Counted from the first letter of the stretch, positions 6,838-16,819 are shown. The stretch is 48,480 nucleotides of DNA from GCA-2708415 sp964351905 (GCA_964351905.1 CAYGPG010000013.1:1-48480), one strand, 5' to 3'. Notes: generated by a model from the sequence alone, not told the origin. Program-made: numbers and translations.

Positions 6838-9132
6838 ATGGTTATACAGCATCTCAAAACCCATCTTATTGTCTTTTTGACGATACTATTTGTATCAGGA
6901 GTATTTGTCTTCCCATCAAGTGAAGCACATGCACAACAACGCATTACTGAAATTCGTATTAATGGCGCGCAACGTGTTGAACCCTCAACAGTTTTGACAT
7001 ATTTAGGCATTGGTGTTGGTGATGACGCAACATCAGAAACATTAAATGAAGCATTAAAAAATCTATACAGCACAGGTCTTTTTGCTGATGTCAGTATGCG
7101 CCAAGATCGAGGTATCTTGATGGTTGAAGTCACAGAAAACCCAATCATTAGTCAGATTGCCTTTGAAGGTAATGATAAGATCAAAGATAATGAATTGCTG
7201 GCGGAGATTTCTTTACGCCCGCGTCAGGTTTTCACCAGAACGCAGGTTCAAAATGATGTCGCGCGTGTTTATGATATCTATCGTCGTACGGGTCGTTTTG
7301 CCGCCAATGTTGATCCAAAAATTATTAAACTTGATCAAAACCGCGTGAACCTCGTTTTTGAAATAAACGAAGGTACAGTGACAAAAATCAAAGGTATACG
7401 TTTTGTCGGTAATGAAGCCTTTGATGATGATGCTTTACGTGAAGAGCTTTCAACAAAAGAAGACCGTTGGTATCGCTTCTTATCCTCTGATGATCGTTAT
7501 GATCCAGACCGCATTGAATTTGATAAAGAATTATTGCGTCGCTTTTACTTAAAAGAAGGCTACGCCGATTTTGTTGTGGTGACCGCAAATGCGGAATTAG
7601 CAAATGGACAAGAAGATTTTTACTTAACCTTCAACATTGATGAAGGGGCGCGCTACCGTATTGGTCAAATTGCTATTGATTCGGCTTTACGCGGGTATGA
7701 TGGTGGCTTACTCCGTGAAGAAGTCTCGTTCCTTCCAGGGTCTTGGTACAACGCCAACGAAGTAACGGCTACAATCGATGCGATGACAGATAGTTTGGGT
7801 GATTCACAATATGCTTTCGTAGATATCACGCCTAGTATTCGCCGTAATCCAGACACGGATACTATTGATGTGACGTTCAAGATCGATGAATCTCCTCGTG
7901 TTTTTGTAGAGCGCATTGATGTGCGCGGAAATGTGAGAACACTTGACCGTGTGATCCGCCGTGAAATGCTGTTGGCTGAAGGTGACCCCTTCAACCGTTC
8001 AAAACTTGCAAGATCAGAACAGCATCTTCGTGACCTAGGTTTCTTTGAAACAGTGTCTGTGACGACATCACAAGGAAGTGCACCAGATAAAGTCATTGTC
8101 GACGTGGGTGTTGCTGAACAATCAACAGGCGAGCTTTCAGTCGGTGCTGGTTTCTCTACAAATGATGGTCCATTAGCTGATTTAAGAATTCGTGAGCGTA
8201 ACCTTCTTGGTAAAGGTCAAGACCTGCTCTTTGCTACTACGATTGCGGGTGAGAGAACACAATTTGATTTATCTTTTACTGAACCCAAATTATTTGGTCG
8301 TGATTTATCAGCAGGAGCAGATTTATTCCTCGTGGAGCGTGATTTGCAAGATGAAAGCTCTTTTGACCAGAGACAAACAGGGGGAGCTGTGCGTATCGGC
8401 TACCCGCTATCTGAAAACTGGGCACAATCATGGAAGTATAGATTTGAGAATAACGAAATCACTGACGTTGATTCTGACGCATCCCGTTTTATTCTTGATC
8501 AAGAAGGGGAACGTACCACATCGGCCATTGGTCAACGTTTGACTTACGATGCAAGAGATAGTCGTTTATTCCCAACAGAAGGTCTCTTTTCTTGGTTAGA
8601 TACGGAAGTATCTGGTTTGGGAGGGGATTCGCGTTACGTTTCAGGTAAGTTGGGAAGCCAATATTACATCCCAGTTTATAAGAAAAGTGTTATCTTTGAT
8701 ATCTTGGGTGAAGTCGGTGGTATCACAGGCTACGGCGATGAAGATGTTGAAATTAATGAGCGTTTCTACCTAGGGGGTAATACCTTACGTGGATTTGAGC
8801 GTGCAGGTGTAGGGCCGCGTGATATTTCAACAAATGACTCTTTAGGTGGTAACTTATTCTACCGTGGATCTGCGGAGCTATCATTCCCTATCGGTCTACC
8901 TGAAGAGTTAGGTGTCGCGGGTCATGCATTTTCTGATTTTGGTTCATTATGGAGCCTTGACGATAGTGGCGCCGACATCGAAGATCAAAATTCAATCCGT
9001 GTATCGGCTGGTGTTGGTATTTCATGGCGTTCGCCACTTGGGCCTGTTCGTGTAGACTTTGCGCAGCCTATTGTTGATGAAGATTTTGATGAAGATGAAG
9101 TATTCCGCTTTAGTTTTGGAACACGCTTCTAA
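6838..9132 (+). CDS. bamA: Outer membrane protein assembly factor BamA
   Basis: Central subunit of the BAM complex that folds beta-barrels into the outer membrane. I choose ATG 6838 because it has an AAGGA site and begins a classical signal peptide (short basic start, hydrophobic core, cleavage after SEAHA), giving 764 residues. An in-frame ATG at 6787 would add 17 residues in front of the signal peptide. Five POTRA repeats span about residues 30-420, with typical motifs such as ARVYDIYRRTGRFAANVDP and FYLKEGYADF. The beta-barrel follows, containing FYLGGNTLRGFE, and the chain ends in Phe (FSFGTRF), the usual outer-membrane C-terminal signal. skp follows directly. Confidence 0.97.
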   Translation: MVIQHLKTHLIVFLTILFVSGVFVFPSSEAHAQQRITEIRINGAQRVEPSTVLTYLGIGVGDDATSETLNEALKNLYSTGLFADVSMRQDRGILMVEVTENPIISQIAFEGNDKIKDNELLAEISLRPRQVFTRTQVQNDVARVYDIYRRTGRFAANVDPKIIKLDQNRVNLVFEINEGTVTKIKGIRFVGNEAFDDDALREELSTKEDRWYRFLSSDDRYDPDRIEFDKELLRRFYLKEGYADFVVVTANAELANGQEDFYLTFNIDEGARYRIGQIAIDSALRGYDGGLLREEVSFLPGSWYNANEVTATIDAMTDSLGDSQYAFVDITPSIRRNPDTDTIDVTFKIDESPRVFVERIDVRGNVRTLDRVIRREMLLAEGDPFNRSKLARSEQHLRDLGFFETVSVTTSQGSAPDKVIVDVGVAEQSTGELSVGAGFSTNDGPLADLRIRERNLLGKGQDLLFATTIAGERTQFDLSFTEPKLFGRDLSAGADLFLVERDLQDESSFDQRQTGGAVRIGYPLSENWAQSWKYRFENNEITDVDSDASRFILDQEGERTTSAIGQRLTYDARDSRLFPTEGLFSWLDTEVSGLGGDSRYVSGKLGSQYYIPVYKKSVIFDILGEVGGITGYGDEDVEINERFYLGGNTLRGFERAGVGPRDISTNDSLGGNLFYRGSAELSFPIGLPEELGVAGHAFSDFGSLWSLDDSGADIEDQNSIRVSAGVGISWRSPLGPVRVDFAQPIVDEDFDEDEVFRFSFGTRF

Positions 9133-9155
9133 CATTATTTAATTAAGGATTTTTT

Positions 9156-9704
9156 ATGAGAAAAACGACAAAGGCTTTTGGTCTTATACTTAGCTGTGCT
9201 TTTTTAGTTTTGCTTAGCCCTTTAGCAATGGCAGAACCTCTTAAAATTGCAGTTGTTGATGTGGAGAAAATATTAAATGACTCTGCTGCTGGGAAGTCTA
9301 TCCAAAGCCAATTAAAATCAAGACGTGAGTCTTTTCAAAAAGAATTTAAAGCCAAAGAAGATGTTTTAATGCAATCTGAAAAAACTCTCGTGCAACAAAA
9401 AAACGATGTCAGTCCTGAAGAATTTGCAAAAAAACGTCAGGCATTTGAAAAACAATTAATGGAGACAAGATCACTTTTTCAAAAAAGAAGAAATTCTCTA
9501 GATAAAGGTTTGGGAAACGCATTGTCTGATCTAAGAAAAAATATTCTATCCGTATCTGCTGAGGTCGCAGATGAGGGTAAATATCAAATTGTTTTAACCC
9601 GAGATAGCGTCGTTATCGTTGAAAAATCGATGGATATTACAGACAAGGTTTTAAGCCGTTTAAACAAGAAAATATCTAATATTAAGCTTGATATATCTGG
9701 TTAA
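9156..9704 (+). CDS. skp: OmpH/Skp-family periplasmic chaperone
   Basis: A periplasmic holdase that keeps unfolded outer-membrane proteins soluble on the way to BamA. The 182-residue protein starts with a signal peptide (MRKTTKAFGLILS..., cleavage after AMA), then the first core strand KIAVVDVEKILNDS. A long charged Lys/Glu/Gln-rich stretch (about residues 45-140) is the coiled-coil tentacle, and a final strand reads YQIVLTRDSVVIV. It lies 23 bases after bamA and 5 bases before lpxD, the common bamA-skp-lpxD arrangement. Confidence 0.93.
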   Translation: MRKTTKAFGLILSCAFLVLLSPLAMAEPLKIAVVDVEKILNDSAAGKSIQSQLKSRRESFQKEFKAKEDVLMQSEKTLVQQKNDVSPEEFAKKRQAFEKQLMETRSLFQKRRNSLDKGLGNALSDLRKNILSVSAEVADEGKYQIVLTRDSVVIVEKSMDITDKVLSRLNKKISNIKLDISG

Positions 9705-9709
9705 TTACG

Positions 9710-10723
9710 ATGGCTGATCCAAAATTTCATAAAAAGTCTGATGCCATAAGTATCTCAAAATTAGCTAGCATGATTGGTGGCGATTTAAACGGCACGTCAG
9801 ATATGATGATTGAAGATGTAGCGCCCCTTGATCAAGCAACGTCTTCACAGGTTAGTTTTCTTGATAACGTAAAATACAAAGAAGGCTTTAAAAATACAAA
9901 AGCGGGCGCCTGTATCGTATCTGAGAAAATGATTGAATTTGCGCCTGATGGGTGTGTTTTGATTATTAGTAAATCACCTTATAAATCATATGCTTTGGCC
10001 GCGCAGTACTTTTACCCCGCTAAATATCCACAAGCTCAAATATCTCAACAGGCTATTATTCACGAAACTGCAAAAATAGAAAAAGGTTGTATCATTGATG
10101 CTGGCGCTATTGTTCAAGAGGGCGCAAAAATTGGCGTAGGGACATGGATTGAACCCAACGCTGTTATTGGCAAAAACGTAGAAATTGGTGAAGGTTGCCG
10201 CATAGGGTGCAACGCAAGTATATCGCACGCAATTATGGGTGATTATTCACGTCTATATCCTGGCGTTTGCGTAGGGCAAGATGGTTTTGGCTTTGCGATT
10301 GATCTTACAGGGCACGTAAAAGTGCCGCAGCTTGGGCGTGTTATCATTGGTGACCATGTGGAAATAGGCGCAAATACGACAATTGATAGAGGCTCAGGAC
10401 CAGATACAATTATTGGTGATGGCACGTGGATTGATAACCAAGTTCAAATTGGGCATAACGCCAAAATTGGACGTGGCTGTGTTTTGATTGCCCAGGTTGG
10501 CATTGCAGGAAGTACAACACTTGAAGACTTCGTGGTCGTTGCTGCACAAACAGGTATTGCAGGGCATCTAACAATCGGCAAAGGCACGCAAATCGCCGCG
10601 CAATCTGGCGTTATGAGAGACTTAGACGCAGGATCAAAAGTAATGGGTTCACCATCTATACCTGTTAAACAATATATGCGTCAGGTTGCCACGTTAAAAA
10701 AATTGACTAACCCTAAGAAATAA
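9710..10723 (+). CDS. lpxD: UDP-3-O-acylglucosamine N-acyltransferase
   Basis: Third step of lipid A synthesis: transfers a 3-hydroxyacyl chain from ACP to the glucosamine amine. The 337 residues have the N-terminal LpxD-specific domain (SFLDNVKYKEGFKNTKAGACIV), then a left-handed beta-helix of hexapeptide repeats (about residues 110-300; for example IGVGTWIEPNAVIG), and the catalytic region with IGHNAKIGRGC. The Gln-rich C-terminal helix KQYMRQVATLKKL is also as expected. It is tightly packed between skp and fabZ. Confidence 0.96.
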   Translation: MADPKFHKKSDAISISKLASMIGGDLNGTSDMMIEDVAPLDQATSSQVSFLDNVKYKEGFKNTKAGACIVSEKMIEFAPDGCVLIISKSPYKSYALAAQYFYPAKYPQAQISQQAIIHETAKIEKGCIIDAGAIVQEGAKIGVGTWIEPNAVIGKNVEIGEGCRIGCNASISHAIMGDYSRLYPGVCVGQDGFGFAIDLTGHVKVPQLGRVIIGDHVEIGANTTIDRGSGPDTIIGDGTWIDNQVQIGHNAKIGRGCVLIAQVGIAGSTTLEDFVVVAAQTGIAGHLTIGKGTQIAAQSGVMRDLDAGSKVMGSPSIPVKQYMRQVATLKKLTNPKK

Positions 10724-10739
10724 GAATAAGTTACAAGTC

Positions 10740-11219
10740 ATGAGCGAAGAAAACAAAACCCATATTGACCCTATTGATGTTGTTGGAATCATGAAAATGA
10801 TCCCACATCGCTATCCCATCTTACTCGTTGACCGTTTGGTTGACTACGTTGAGGGTGAGATGGCCGTAGGTCTTAAAAACGTTACCATGAATGAGCCACA
10901 TTTTAACGGTCATTTTCCAGGAATGCCTGTCATGCCTGGTGTATTAATTGTTGAAGCTATGGCTCAAACATCTGCCATTTTAGTTGTAAAAACACTTGGT
11001 GAAGAAGCGGCGGGTAAAGTCGTTTACTTTATGACCATTGATAACGCAAAATTCCGTAAGCCTGTTGTGCCGGGGGATAGTGTTTATATCCATGTCACCA
11101 AGGTAAAACAACGTGGATCAATCTGGAAATTTGATGGTGTCGCCAAAGTGGGTAATATTGTCTGTGCTGAGGCAACATTCAGCGCGATGCTGACGGATCA
11201 AAAATCTAACGCTATTTAA
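10740..11219 (+). CDS. fabZ: 3-hydroxyacyl-ACP dehydratase FabZ
   Basis: Dehydrates 3-hydroxyacyl-ACP in fatty acid elongation, competing with LpxA and LpxD for the same substrate. The 159-residue hotdog-fold protein has the hallmark IPHRYPILLVDR and the catalytic block HFNGHFPGMPVMPGVLIVEA (His, and Glu within VEAMAQTS). It lies between lpxD and lpxA, a very conserved neighbourhood. The 68-base gap to lpxA contains only a weak GGCG/CGCC hairpin. Confidence 0.97.
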   Translation: MSEENKTHIDPIDVVGIMKMIPHRYPILLVDRLVDYVEGEMAVGLKNVTMNEPHFNGHFPGMPVMPGVLIVEAMAQTSAILVVKTLGEEAAGKVVYFMTIDNAKFRKPVVPGDSVYIHVTKVKQRGSIWKFDGVAKVGNIVCAEATFSAMLTDQKSNAI

Positions 11220-11287
11220 AAAATCCGTAACAGAGTGTAAAACTACGTGACTTGGCGTTTTGCGCCGAATCCCTTACATAATAACCT

Positions 11288-12091
11288 ATGACAAATACGA
11301 TTATTCATTCTACAGCTATCATTGAAGAAGGCGCACAAATTGGCGATAACTGCCAAATTGGTCCTTATTGCACGGTTGGCCCGCATGTAGTTCTTGGTAA
11401 AAATATTACCTTAAAATCTCATGTGGTTGTTGACGGTCGTACAACAATTGGTGAAGGAACGACTATTTATCCTTTTGCCTCCATTGGCACCGCACCTCAA
11501 GACTTAAAATATCATGGTGAACCGTCAGAGCTAATTATCGGTAAAAATAATACTATCCGCGAACATGTCACAATGAACCCGGGTACAGAAAGCGGCGCGA
11601 TGAAAACTGTCGTTGGCGATAATTGTTTATTCATGATGGCGACACACGTGGCGCATGACTGCGTATTGGGTGATCATGTTATTATGGCGAATAACGCGAC
11701 CCTTGGCGGTCACGTCACTGTCGGAAACCGCGTTCTGATCGGTGGCTTGGCGGCTGTCCATCAATGGGTGCGTATTGGTGATTTTGCAGTTATTGGCGGC
11801 ATGAGCGGCGTTGAAAGCGATGTCATTCCTTTTGGTCGTGTCAAAGGCGAGCGTGCCTCTCTTGCTGGTTTAAACCTAGTTGGGTTAGAGCGCGGTGGAT
11901 TTGACAAAGACCAAGTAAAATCCATTCAACGCGCCTTTAAAGCAATCTTTAAAGGTGATGGTAATTTGGATGAGCGTTTAGAAAAAGTATCAAAAGAAAA
12001 TCAAGATGATCAGCTTGTTGGTCAAATTATTTCTTTTGCCCAAAACCGCGAGAGGTTTGGATTATGCCAGCCCGAACAAAAGAGCGCGTAA
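11288..12091 (+). CDS. lpxA: UDP-N-acetylglucosamine acyltransferase
   Basis: First step of lipid A synthesis; adds a 3-hydroxyacyl chain to UDP-GlcNAc. The 267 residues form a hexapeptide left-handed helix (from IIEEGAQIGDNCQIGPYC on) with the catalytic His in THVAHDCVLGDH and the LpxA signature GTAPQDLKYHGEPSEL. The C-terminal helical part (KDQVKSIQRAFKAIFK) is the expected bundle. Its end overlaps lpxI by 28 bases. Confidence 0.97.
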   Translation: MTNTIIHSTAIIEEGAQIGDNCQIGPYCTVGPHVVLGKNITLKSHVVVDGRTTIGEGTTIYPFASIGTAPQDLKYHGEPSELIIGKNNTIREHVTMNPGTESGAMKTVVGDNCLFMMATHVAHDCVLGDHVIMANNATLGGHVTVGNRVLIGGLAAVHQWVRIGDFAVIGGMSGVESDVIPFGRVKGERASLAGLNLVGLERGGFDKDQVKSIQRAFKAIFKGDGNLDERLEKVSKENQDDQLVGQIISFAQNRERFGLCQPEQKSA

Positions 12092-12891
12092 TTTCTAATA
12101 TCAATAAATTAGGTATCATTGCAGGCGGTGGCCATTTGCCACGCCAACTTCAAGAGCATTGCCAATCCAACAATATAAAAACACTCATCGTTGGTTTTGA
12201 AGACCACACAGATAAAGTAAAGCCTGATTATTGGGGACGCATTGGCGCCGCCCAAAAGATTATCGATTTTTTTAAATCAAAGGATGTGGAGCATTTGGTT
12301 TTTATCGGTTCAATCAAACGTCCTAATTTTCTTAATTTATGGCCTGATTGGACAACGTTTAAATTCTTTCTAAAGGCGTGGCTTAATTCTTATGGCGATG
12401 ATAGCCTTTTGAAATCAGCCAGAAATGAGCTTGAAAACAGAGGGTTTAAATTCCACGGCATTCACGAATTGCTGCCTGCGTTGCTTATGCCTAAAGGCGT
12501 TATAGGCAAGACCAAGCCAAAGGATAATCATAAAAAAGACATTGAAGTCGGCATTGAGGCCGCACGCCAACATGGTGTGGCGGATTTAGGACAAGCAGTT
12601 TTGATTAAAAATGGAACAATCATTGCCAAAGAACATCGCGCAGGCACGAACGCCATGATCCGCCGTCATGGGGAAGAGGGGGCTATTCTTGTGAAAATGT
12701 GCAAACCTCAGCAAGATATTGATTTGGATTTACCAACCATAGGCCCTGAAACAATTGAGGCCTGCGCCGCGCATAAATTTGCGGGGATTGTAGGACAGGC
12801 GGATTACATGTTAGCGATTGATCAAGATGAAATGGCAAAACAAGCAGATAAAAATAATATGTTTATCGTGGGAATGAATTTAGATGCCTAA
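12064..12891 (+). CDS. lpxI: UDP-2,3-diacylglucosamine diphosphatase LpxI
   Basis: Hydrolyses UDP-2,3-diacylglucosamine to lipid X, the step done by LpxH in enterobacteria; LpxI is the alphaproteobacterial replacement. The 275-residue protein matches in N-terminal LGIIAGGGHLPRQL, the central IGSIKRPNFLNLWPDW, and the C-terminal metal-site region with REHRAGTNAMIRR-like sequence (AKEHRAGTNAMIRRHG) and GPETIEACAA. The start at ATG 12064 has a GAGAGG site within the end of lpxA. The stop overlaps lpxB by eight bases, so lpxA-lpxI-lpxB is translationally chained. Confidence 0.94.
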   Translation: MPARTKERVISNINKLGIIAGGGHLPRQLQEHCQSNNIKTLIVGFEDHTDKVKPDYWGRIGAAQKIIDFFKSKDVEHLVFIGSIKRPNFLNLWPDWTTFKFFLKAWLNSYGDDSLLKSARNELENRGFKFHGIHELLPALLMPKGVIGKTKPKDNHKKDIEVGIEAARQHGVADLGQAVLIKNGTIIAKEHRAGTNAMIRRHGEEGAILVKMCKPQQDIDLDLPTIGPETIEACAAHKFAGIVGQADYMLAIDQDEMAKQADKNNMFIVGMNLDA

Positions 12892-14017
12892 AATTATTTA
12901 TCTTATAGCAGGCGAGGCCTCGGGTGATTTTTTAGGTGCGCAAATGATGAAAGCGTTAAAAGCTAAAAATCCTAATACTCAATTTCACGGTATAGGCGGT
13001 CCCTTAATGCAGGCAGAAGGGATGAATAGTCTTTTTGACATGAATGACCTCGCCGTGATGGGCGTCGCAGAGGTGCTTCCTAAATTAAAATTATTATTAA
13101 AGAGAATTACGCAAGCCGCTGAAGATATTATACAAAAACAACCTGATGTGGTGGTAACAATTGATGCACCAGATTTTTGTTTTCGGGTCATCAAACGGGT
13201 CAAAAAGAAATCAAGCGAACTACCAAAATTCATACATTATGTCGCCCCAACTGTATGGGCTTGGCGCCCAAAACGGGCAGCCAAGATTGCTCAATTCTTA
13301 GATGGCCTTATTTGCCTCTTTGATTTTGAGCCGCCTTATTTTGAAAAAGAGGGGTTAAAATCCATCGCCGCAGGCCATCCCATGATGGAAAGCGGTTTGA
13401 TGGACGCAAAACCATTCCAAATAGGCGAGAAAAACACAGCAAAGCTTGGCGTTTTCTTTGGATCGCGTCGCGGTGAAATCAAGCGCGTGTCTGGTGTTAT
13501 TATAGAATCTTTGCAAAAAATCGTAGAAGAGGCTCCAGAGTTAGAGTTAGTTATTCCCACATTACCGCACCTGAAAAATGATATCGAAAGCTTACTGAAA
13601 GGTTTTGATAATCCGATTCATATTGTGACAGATCAAACGGACAAATGGTCTGTCTTCAAATCTTGCGACGCGGCGATTGCAGTATCTGGTACAGTAGGAC
13701 TAGAGTTAGCGGCTTGTAATGTACCGCACGTGATTGCGTATAAAATGAATGCGCTGACGGCTTTTATTGTAAAACGCTTAATCACGACCAAATACGCGCA
13801 TTTGGCCAATATCATCATGAAAAAAGAAACGGTGCCTGAATTTATTCAGGAAAATGCCAACCCTGATGACATCGCCAATGAGGTTATGATGTTGCTTGAT
13901 GACCAGTCTGTGGCGAATGAGCAACTTAAAGATTTTGAAGTTGTACGCCAACGCATTGGTTTTGGTGTCAAAACCCCATCTGAAATTGCGGCTGATTTTG
14001 TGTTGCAATCTATTTAA
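12884..14017 (+). CDS. lpxB: Lipid-A-disaccharide synthase
   Basis: A GT19 glycosyltransferase joining lipid X to UDP-diacylglucosamine at the inner membrane. The 377-residue protein opens with YLIAGEASGDFLGAQMM and has the family's FHGIGGPLMQAEGM, DAPDFCFRVIKR, HYVAPTVWAWRPKRAAKIA and, near the nucleotide-sugar site, AVSGTVGLELAACNVPHVIAYKMN (read in parts). It closes the + strand envelope run; its TAA is directly followed by a palindromic element (14018-14067) facing gltA. Confidence 0.97.
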   Translation: MPKIIYLIAGEASGDFLGAQMMKALKAKNPNTQFHGIGGPLMQAEGMNSLFDMNDLAVMGVAEVLPKLKLLLKRITQAAEDIIQKQPDVVVTIDAPDFCFRVIKRVKKKSSELPKFIHYVAPTVWAWRPKRAAKIAQFLDGLICLFDFEPPYFEKEGLKSIAAGHPMMESGLMDAKPFQIGEKNTAKLGVFFGSRRGEIKRVSGVIIESLQKIVEEAPELELVIPTLPHLKNDIESLLKGFDNPIHIVTDQTDKWSVFKSCDAAIAVSGTVGLELAACNVPHVIAYKMNALTAFIVKRLITTKYAHLANIIMKKETVPEFIQENANPDDIANEVMMLLDDQSVANEQLKDFEVVRQRIGFGVKTPSEIAADFVLQSI

Positions 14018-14067
14018 CGTCATTGCAAGGAAGCCTGTCCCCGTGAAGGCGGGGGTTCGTAATGACG
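14018..14067. repeat. GTCAT...ATGAC palindromic element between convergent lpxB and gltA
   Basis: A 50-base element flush with the lpxB stop, with ends CGTCAT (14018-14023) and ATGACG (14062-14067). The interior has a GC-rich hairpin (CCCC-GTGAAGG-CGGGGG region). It sits between convergent genes and could act as a bidirectional terminator. It shares its termini with elements at 23615, 27820, 28758, 29304, 32746 and 39965. Confidence 0.8.
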
Positions 14068-14079
14068 GCTGAGAATTTC

Positions 14080-15390
14080 TTACTTACGCTTCTTCATTGG
14101 CATATACTTACGCGCCGCTTCACCTGTATAAAGCTGGCGTGGACGACCAATTTTAATTGAAGATTCTTCCATCATTTCTTTCCACTGTGAAATCCAACCC
14201 ACCGTTCTGGACACCGCAAACAAAACAGTGAACATTTCTGTTGGAAAGCCCATGGCTTTTAAAATAATACCAGAATAGAAATCCACATTCGGGAATAGCT
14301 TACGATCAATAAAGTAAGGATCTTTCAGTGCAATCTTTTCGAGCTCCATCGCCAATTCTAATTGCGCGTCATCTTCAATGCCTAATTCGGCCAGAACTTC
14401 ATCACAAGATTCCTTCATGACAGCCGCGCGCGGGTCGAAGTTTTTGTAAACACGGTGACCAAAGCCCATGAGCTTGAACGGGTCATTTTTATCTTTTGCA
14501 CGTTCCAAAAATTCAGGAATATTATCTTTATGACCAATTTCATCCAGCATTTCCAAAACCGCTTGATTGGCTCCCCCATGTGACGGACCCCAAAGCGATG
14601 TAATACCAGATGCAATACACGCCATTGGATTTGCCAAAGACGATCCTGCAATACGAACAGTGGATGTAGACGCATTTTGTTCATGATCTGCATGAAGGAT
14701 CAAAATACGCTCCATCGCTTTGACCAAAGCAGGGCGTAATTTATATTCTTCTGCAGGTACACTAAAACACATATGAAGAAAGTTTTCCGCATAAGAAAGG
14801 TCATTACGCGGATAAACAAAAGGCTGACCTTTTGAATATTTCATCGCCATTGCCGCCAAGGTTGGAATTTTGGCAATCAAACGATGTGCAGAAATCTCGC
14901 GCTGTTTAGGGTCCCAAACATCGAGCGAGTCGTGGTAGAACGCAGACATTGCGCCAACCGCACCACACATTATCGCCATAGGATGCGCATCACGACGAAA
15001 TCCACGGAACAAAAACTGCATTTGTTCATGTACCATCGTGTGCATTGTAATGTTGTAAGTAAACTCTTCTAATTCATTCTTGCTTGGTAACTCTCCATAC
15101 AAAAGAAGGTAGCAAACTTCCATATAGCTACTTTTTTCCGCCAATTCTTTAATGTCATAACCGCGATGCATCAAAACGCCTTCATCACCATCAATATAAG
15201 TGATTTTGGATTTACAACTACCCGTGGCTGTAAAGCTAGGGTCTAATGTAAAATGACCCGTTTGTGCATAAAGTTTACGAATATCAATACAATGCGGGCC
15301 GTACGTGCCCTCCACAACAGGTAAAATATGCTCTTCACCTGTTTGGTCATTTCTTAAAGTAAATGTTTTTTGATTTGCATCTTCAGTCAT
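14080..15390 (-). CDS. gltA: Citrate synthase
   Basis: Condenses acetyl-CoA and oxaloacetate, the entry of the TCA cycle and the sink for the acetyl-CoA made by the pyruvate dehydrogenase encoded in this window. The 436-residue chain is of type II (large, NADH-sensitive family) length. Visible residues include DEGVLMHRGYDI, LHADHEQNASTST (catalytic His), SLWGPSHGGAN and the signature MGFGHRVYKNFDPRA, with DVDF-like NVDFYSG near the end. It lies 19 bases after gltX on the same strand. Confidence 0.97.
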   Translation of the reverse strand: MTEDANQKTFTLRNDQTGEEHILPVVEGTYGPHCIDIRKLYAQTGHFTLDPSFTATGSCKSKITYIDGDEGVLMHRGYDIKELAEKSSYMEVCYLLLYGELPSKNELEEFTYNITMHTMVHEQMQFLFRGFRRDAHPMAIMCGAVGAMSAFYHDSLDVWDPKQREISAHRLIAKIPTLAAMAMKYSKGQPFVYPRNDLSYAENFLHMCFSVPAEEYKLRPALVKAMERILILHADHEQNASTSTVRIAGSSLANPMACIASGITSLWGPSHGGANQAVLEMLDEIGHKDNIPEFLERAKDKNDPFKLMGFGHRVYKNFDPRAAVMKESCDEVLAELGIEDDAQLELAMELEKIALKDPYFIDRKLFPNVDFYSGIILKAMGFPTEMFTVLFAVSRTVGWISQWKEMMEESSIKIGRPRQLYTGEAARKYMPMKKRK

Positions 15391-15409
15391 TGTTTTATCC
15401 TTATTTTAT

Positions 15410-16819
15410 TTATGCGTTTATATGCTGGATTGCTTTTTCAATCCTTCGAATGGTTTCATCTTTACCAAGAATTTCTGTGGCCTCGAAAAGACTAGGGGAT
15501 TTGTCCGTACCTGTTAATGCTGCACGCAATGGCATCATCACTTTACCTAATTTGCCATCCGCATGACCCTCCGCCAACTCACGGCAGCTCGCTTCAATTT
15601 GCTCAGCCTTAAATTCATCTAACGCTTTAAATTCATCTTCCATAGCATTAAGAATATTTAAAGATTCTGCACTCAGATGTTTTTGTGCTTTGTCATCAAA
15701 TTCAATGTTGTCTTTAACGTAAAAGAGGCATTCTTGAGCCAAATGAACCAAAGTTTTGGATCTGTCTTTCAGACCATCCATACCCTGTTGAAGTCTACTC
15801 AACCCAATCTCACTTAAAATCACATCATGCTTTTCTTGTAAGAAAGGTGACACAAGCTCAACCAAACGTTCGTTGTCTGCTTCTTTCATATAATGCGCGT
15901 TTAGATTTTCGAGCTTCGCATAATCAAATTTTGCCGCTGCTTTATTCATTCCATCAAAATCAAAGACCTCAATCGCGCGCTCCATTGTGATGATTTCTTC
16001 ATCTCCATGTGCCCAACCGAGCTTTAAGAGGTAATTACAAATGGCTTCAGGCAAATAGCCTTCGGCCTGAAACTCGCCAAGTCCAACCGCGCCATGACGT
16101 TTAGAAAGTTTCGCCCCATCAGGCCCGTGAATAAGCGGACAATGCGCATAAACAGGTTTTTTCCACCCACAAGCGTCATAAATCATGTTCTGACGAAAGG
16201 TATTATTAAGATGATCATCCCCACGAATAACGTGCGTAACCCCCATATCATGGTCATCCACGACCACGGCCAGCATATAAGTCGGCGTGCCGTCACTGCG
16301 CAGGATAATCATATCGTCCAATTGCTTGTTTTCTAAAGTTACATCGCCTTGGACTTTATCTTGTATTGTTGATGATCCCTCAAGTGGGGCTTTAATGCGA
16401 ATAACAGGCTCAATGCCCTTAGGCGCTTCACTCTCGTCACGGTCACGCCAACGCCGGTCATACGCAGGAAGACCAGTCTTCTTTGCCGCCTCGCGCATTT
16501 CGGTTAATTCTTCAGGCGTACAATAACATTTATAAGCCTTACCCTCGGAAAGAAGTTGTTGAGCCACTTCAATATGGCGATCTTTATTCGCATATTGTGA
16601 TTCAGGCGTGTTGTCGTAAGTCAGGCCAAGCCACTCTAAACCATCTAAAATAACCTGTACGGCCTCGTCAGAGTGACGCACACGGTCTGTATCTTCAATA
16701 CGCATCAAAAATTTACCGCCCTTGGCCTTAGCAAAAACATAGTTAAATAAAGCCGTACGGGCATTGCCGACATGCATCATGCCAGTGGGCGAGGGTGGAA
16801 ATCTTGTAACAATGCTCAT
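15410..16819 (-). CDS. gltX: Glutamate-tRNA ligase
   Basis: Class I aminoacyl-tRNA synthetase charging tRNA-Glu (possibly also tRNA-Gln if this organism uses the amidotransferase route, which is not visible here). The 469 residues contain the HIGH-type motif in RFPPSPTGMMHVGNAR, the insertion domain with DGTPTYMLAVVVDDHDMG, and the KMSKS equivalent KLSKRHG. The C-terminal helical anticodon-binding region ends in RRIEKAIQHINA. Four residues of the possible zinc knuckle are seen around KCYCTPEE. It is divergent from comEC with about 50 bases between starts. Confidence 0.97.
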   Translation of the reverse strand: MSIVTRFPPSPTGMMHVGNARTALFNYVFAKAKGGKFLMRIEDTDRVRHSDEAVQVILDGLEWLGLTYDNTPESQYANKDRHIEVAQQLLSEGKAYKCYCTPEELTEMREAAKKTGLPAYDRRWRDRDESEAPKGIEPVIRIKAPLEGSSTIQDKVQGDVTLENKQLDDMIILRSDGTPTYMLAVVVDDHDMGVTHVIRGDDHLNNTFRQNMIYDACGWKKPVYAHCPLIHGPDGAKLSKRHGAVGLGEFQAEGYLPEAICNYLLKLGWAHGDEEIITMERAIEVFDFDGMNKAAAKFDYAKLENLNAHYMKEADNERLVELVSPFLQEKHDVILSEIGLSRLQQGMDGLKDRSKTLVHLAQECLFYVKDNIEFDDKAQKHLSAESLNILNAMEDEFKALDEFKAEQIEASCRELAEGHADGKLGKVMMPLRAALTGTDKSPSLFEATEILGKDETIRRIEKAIQHINA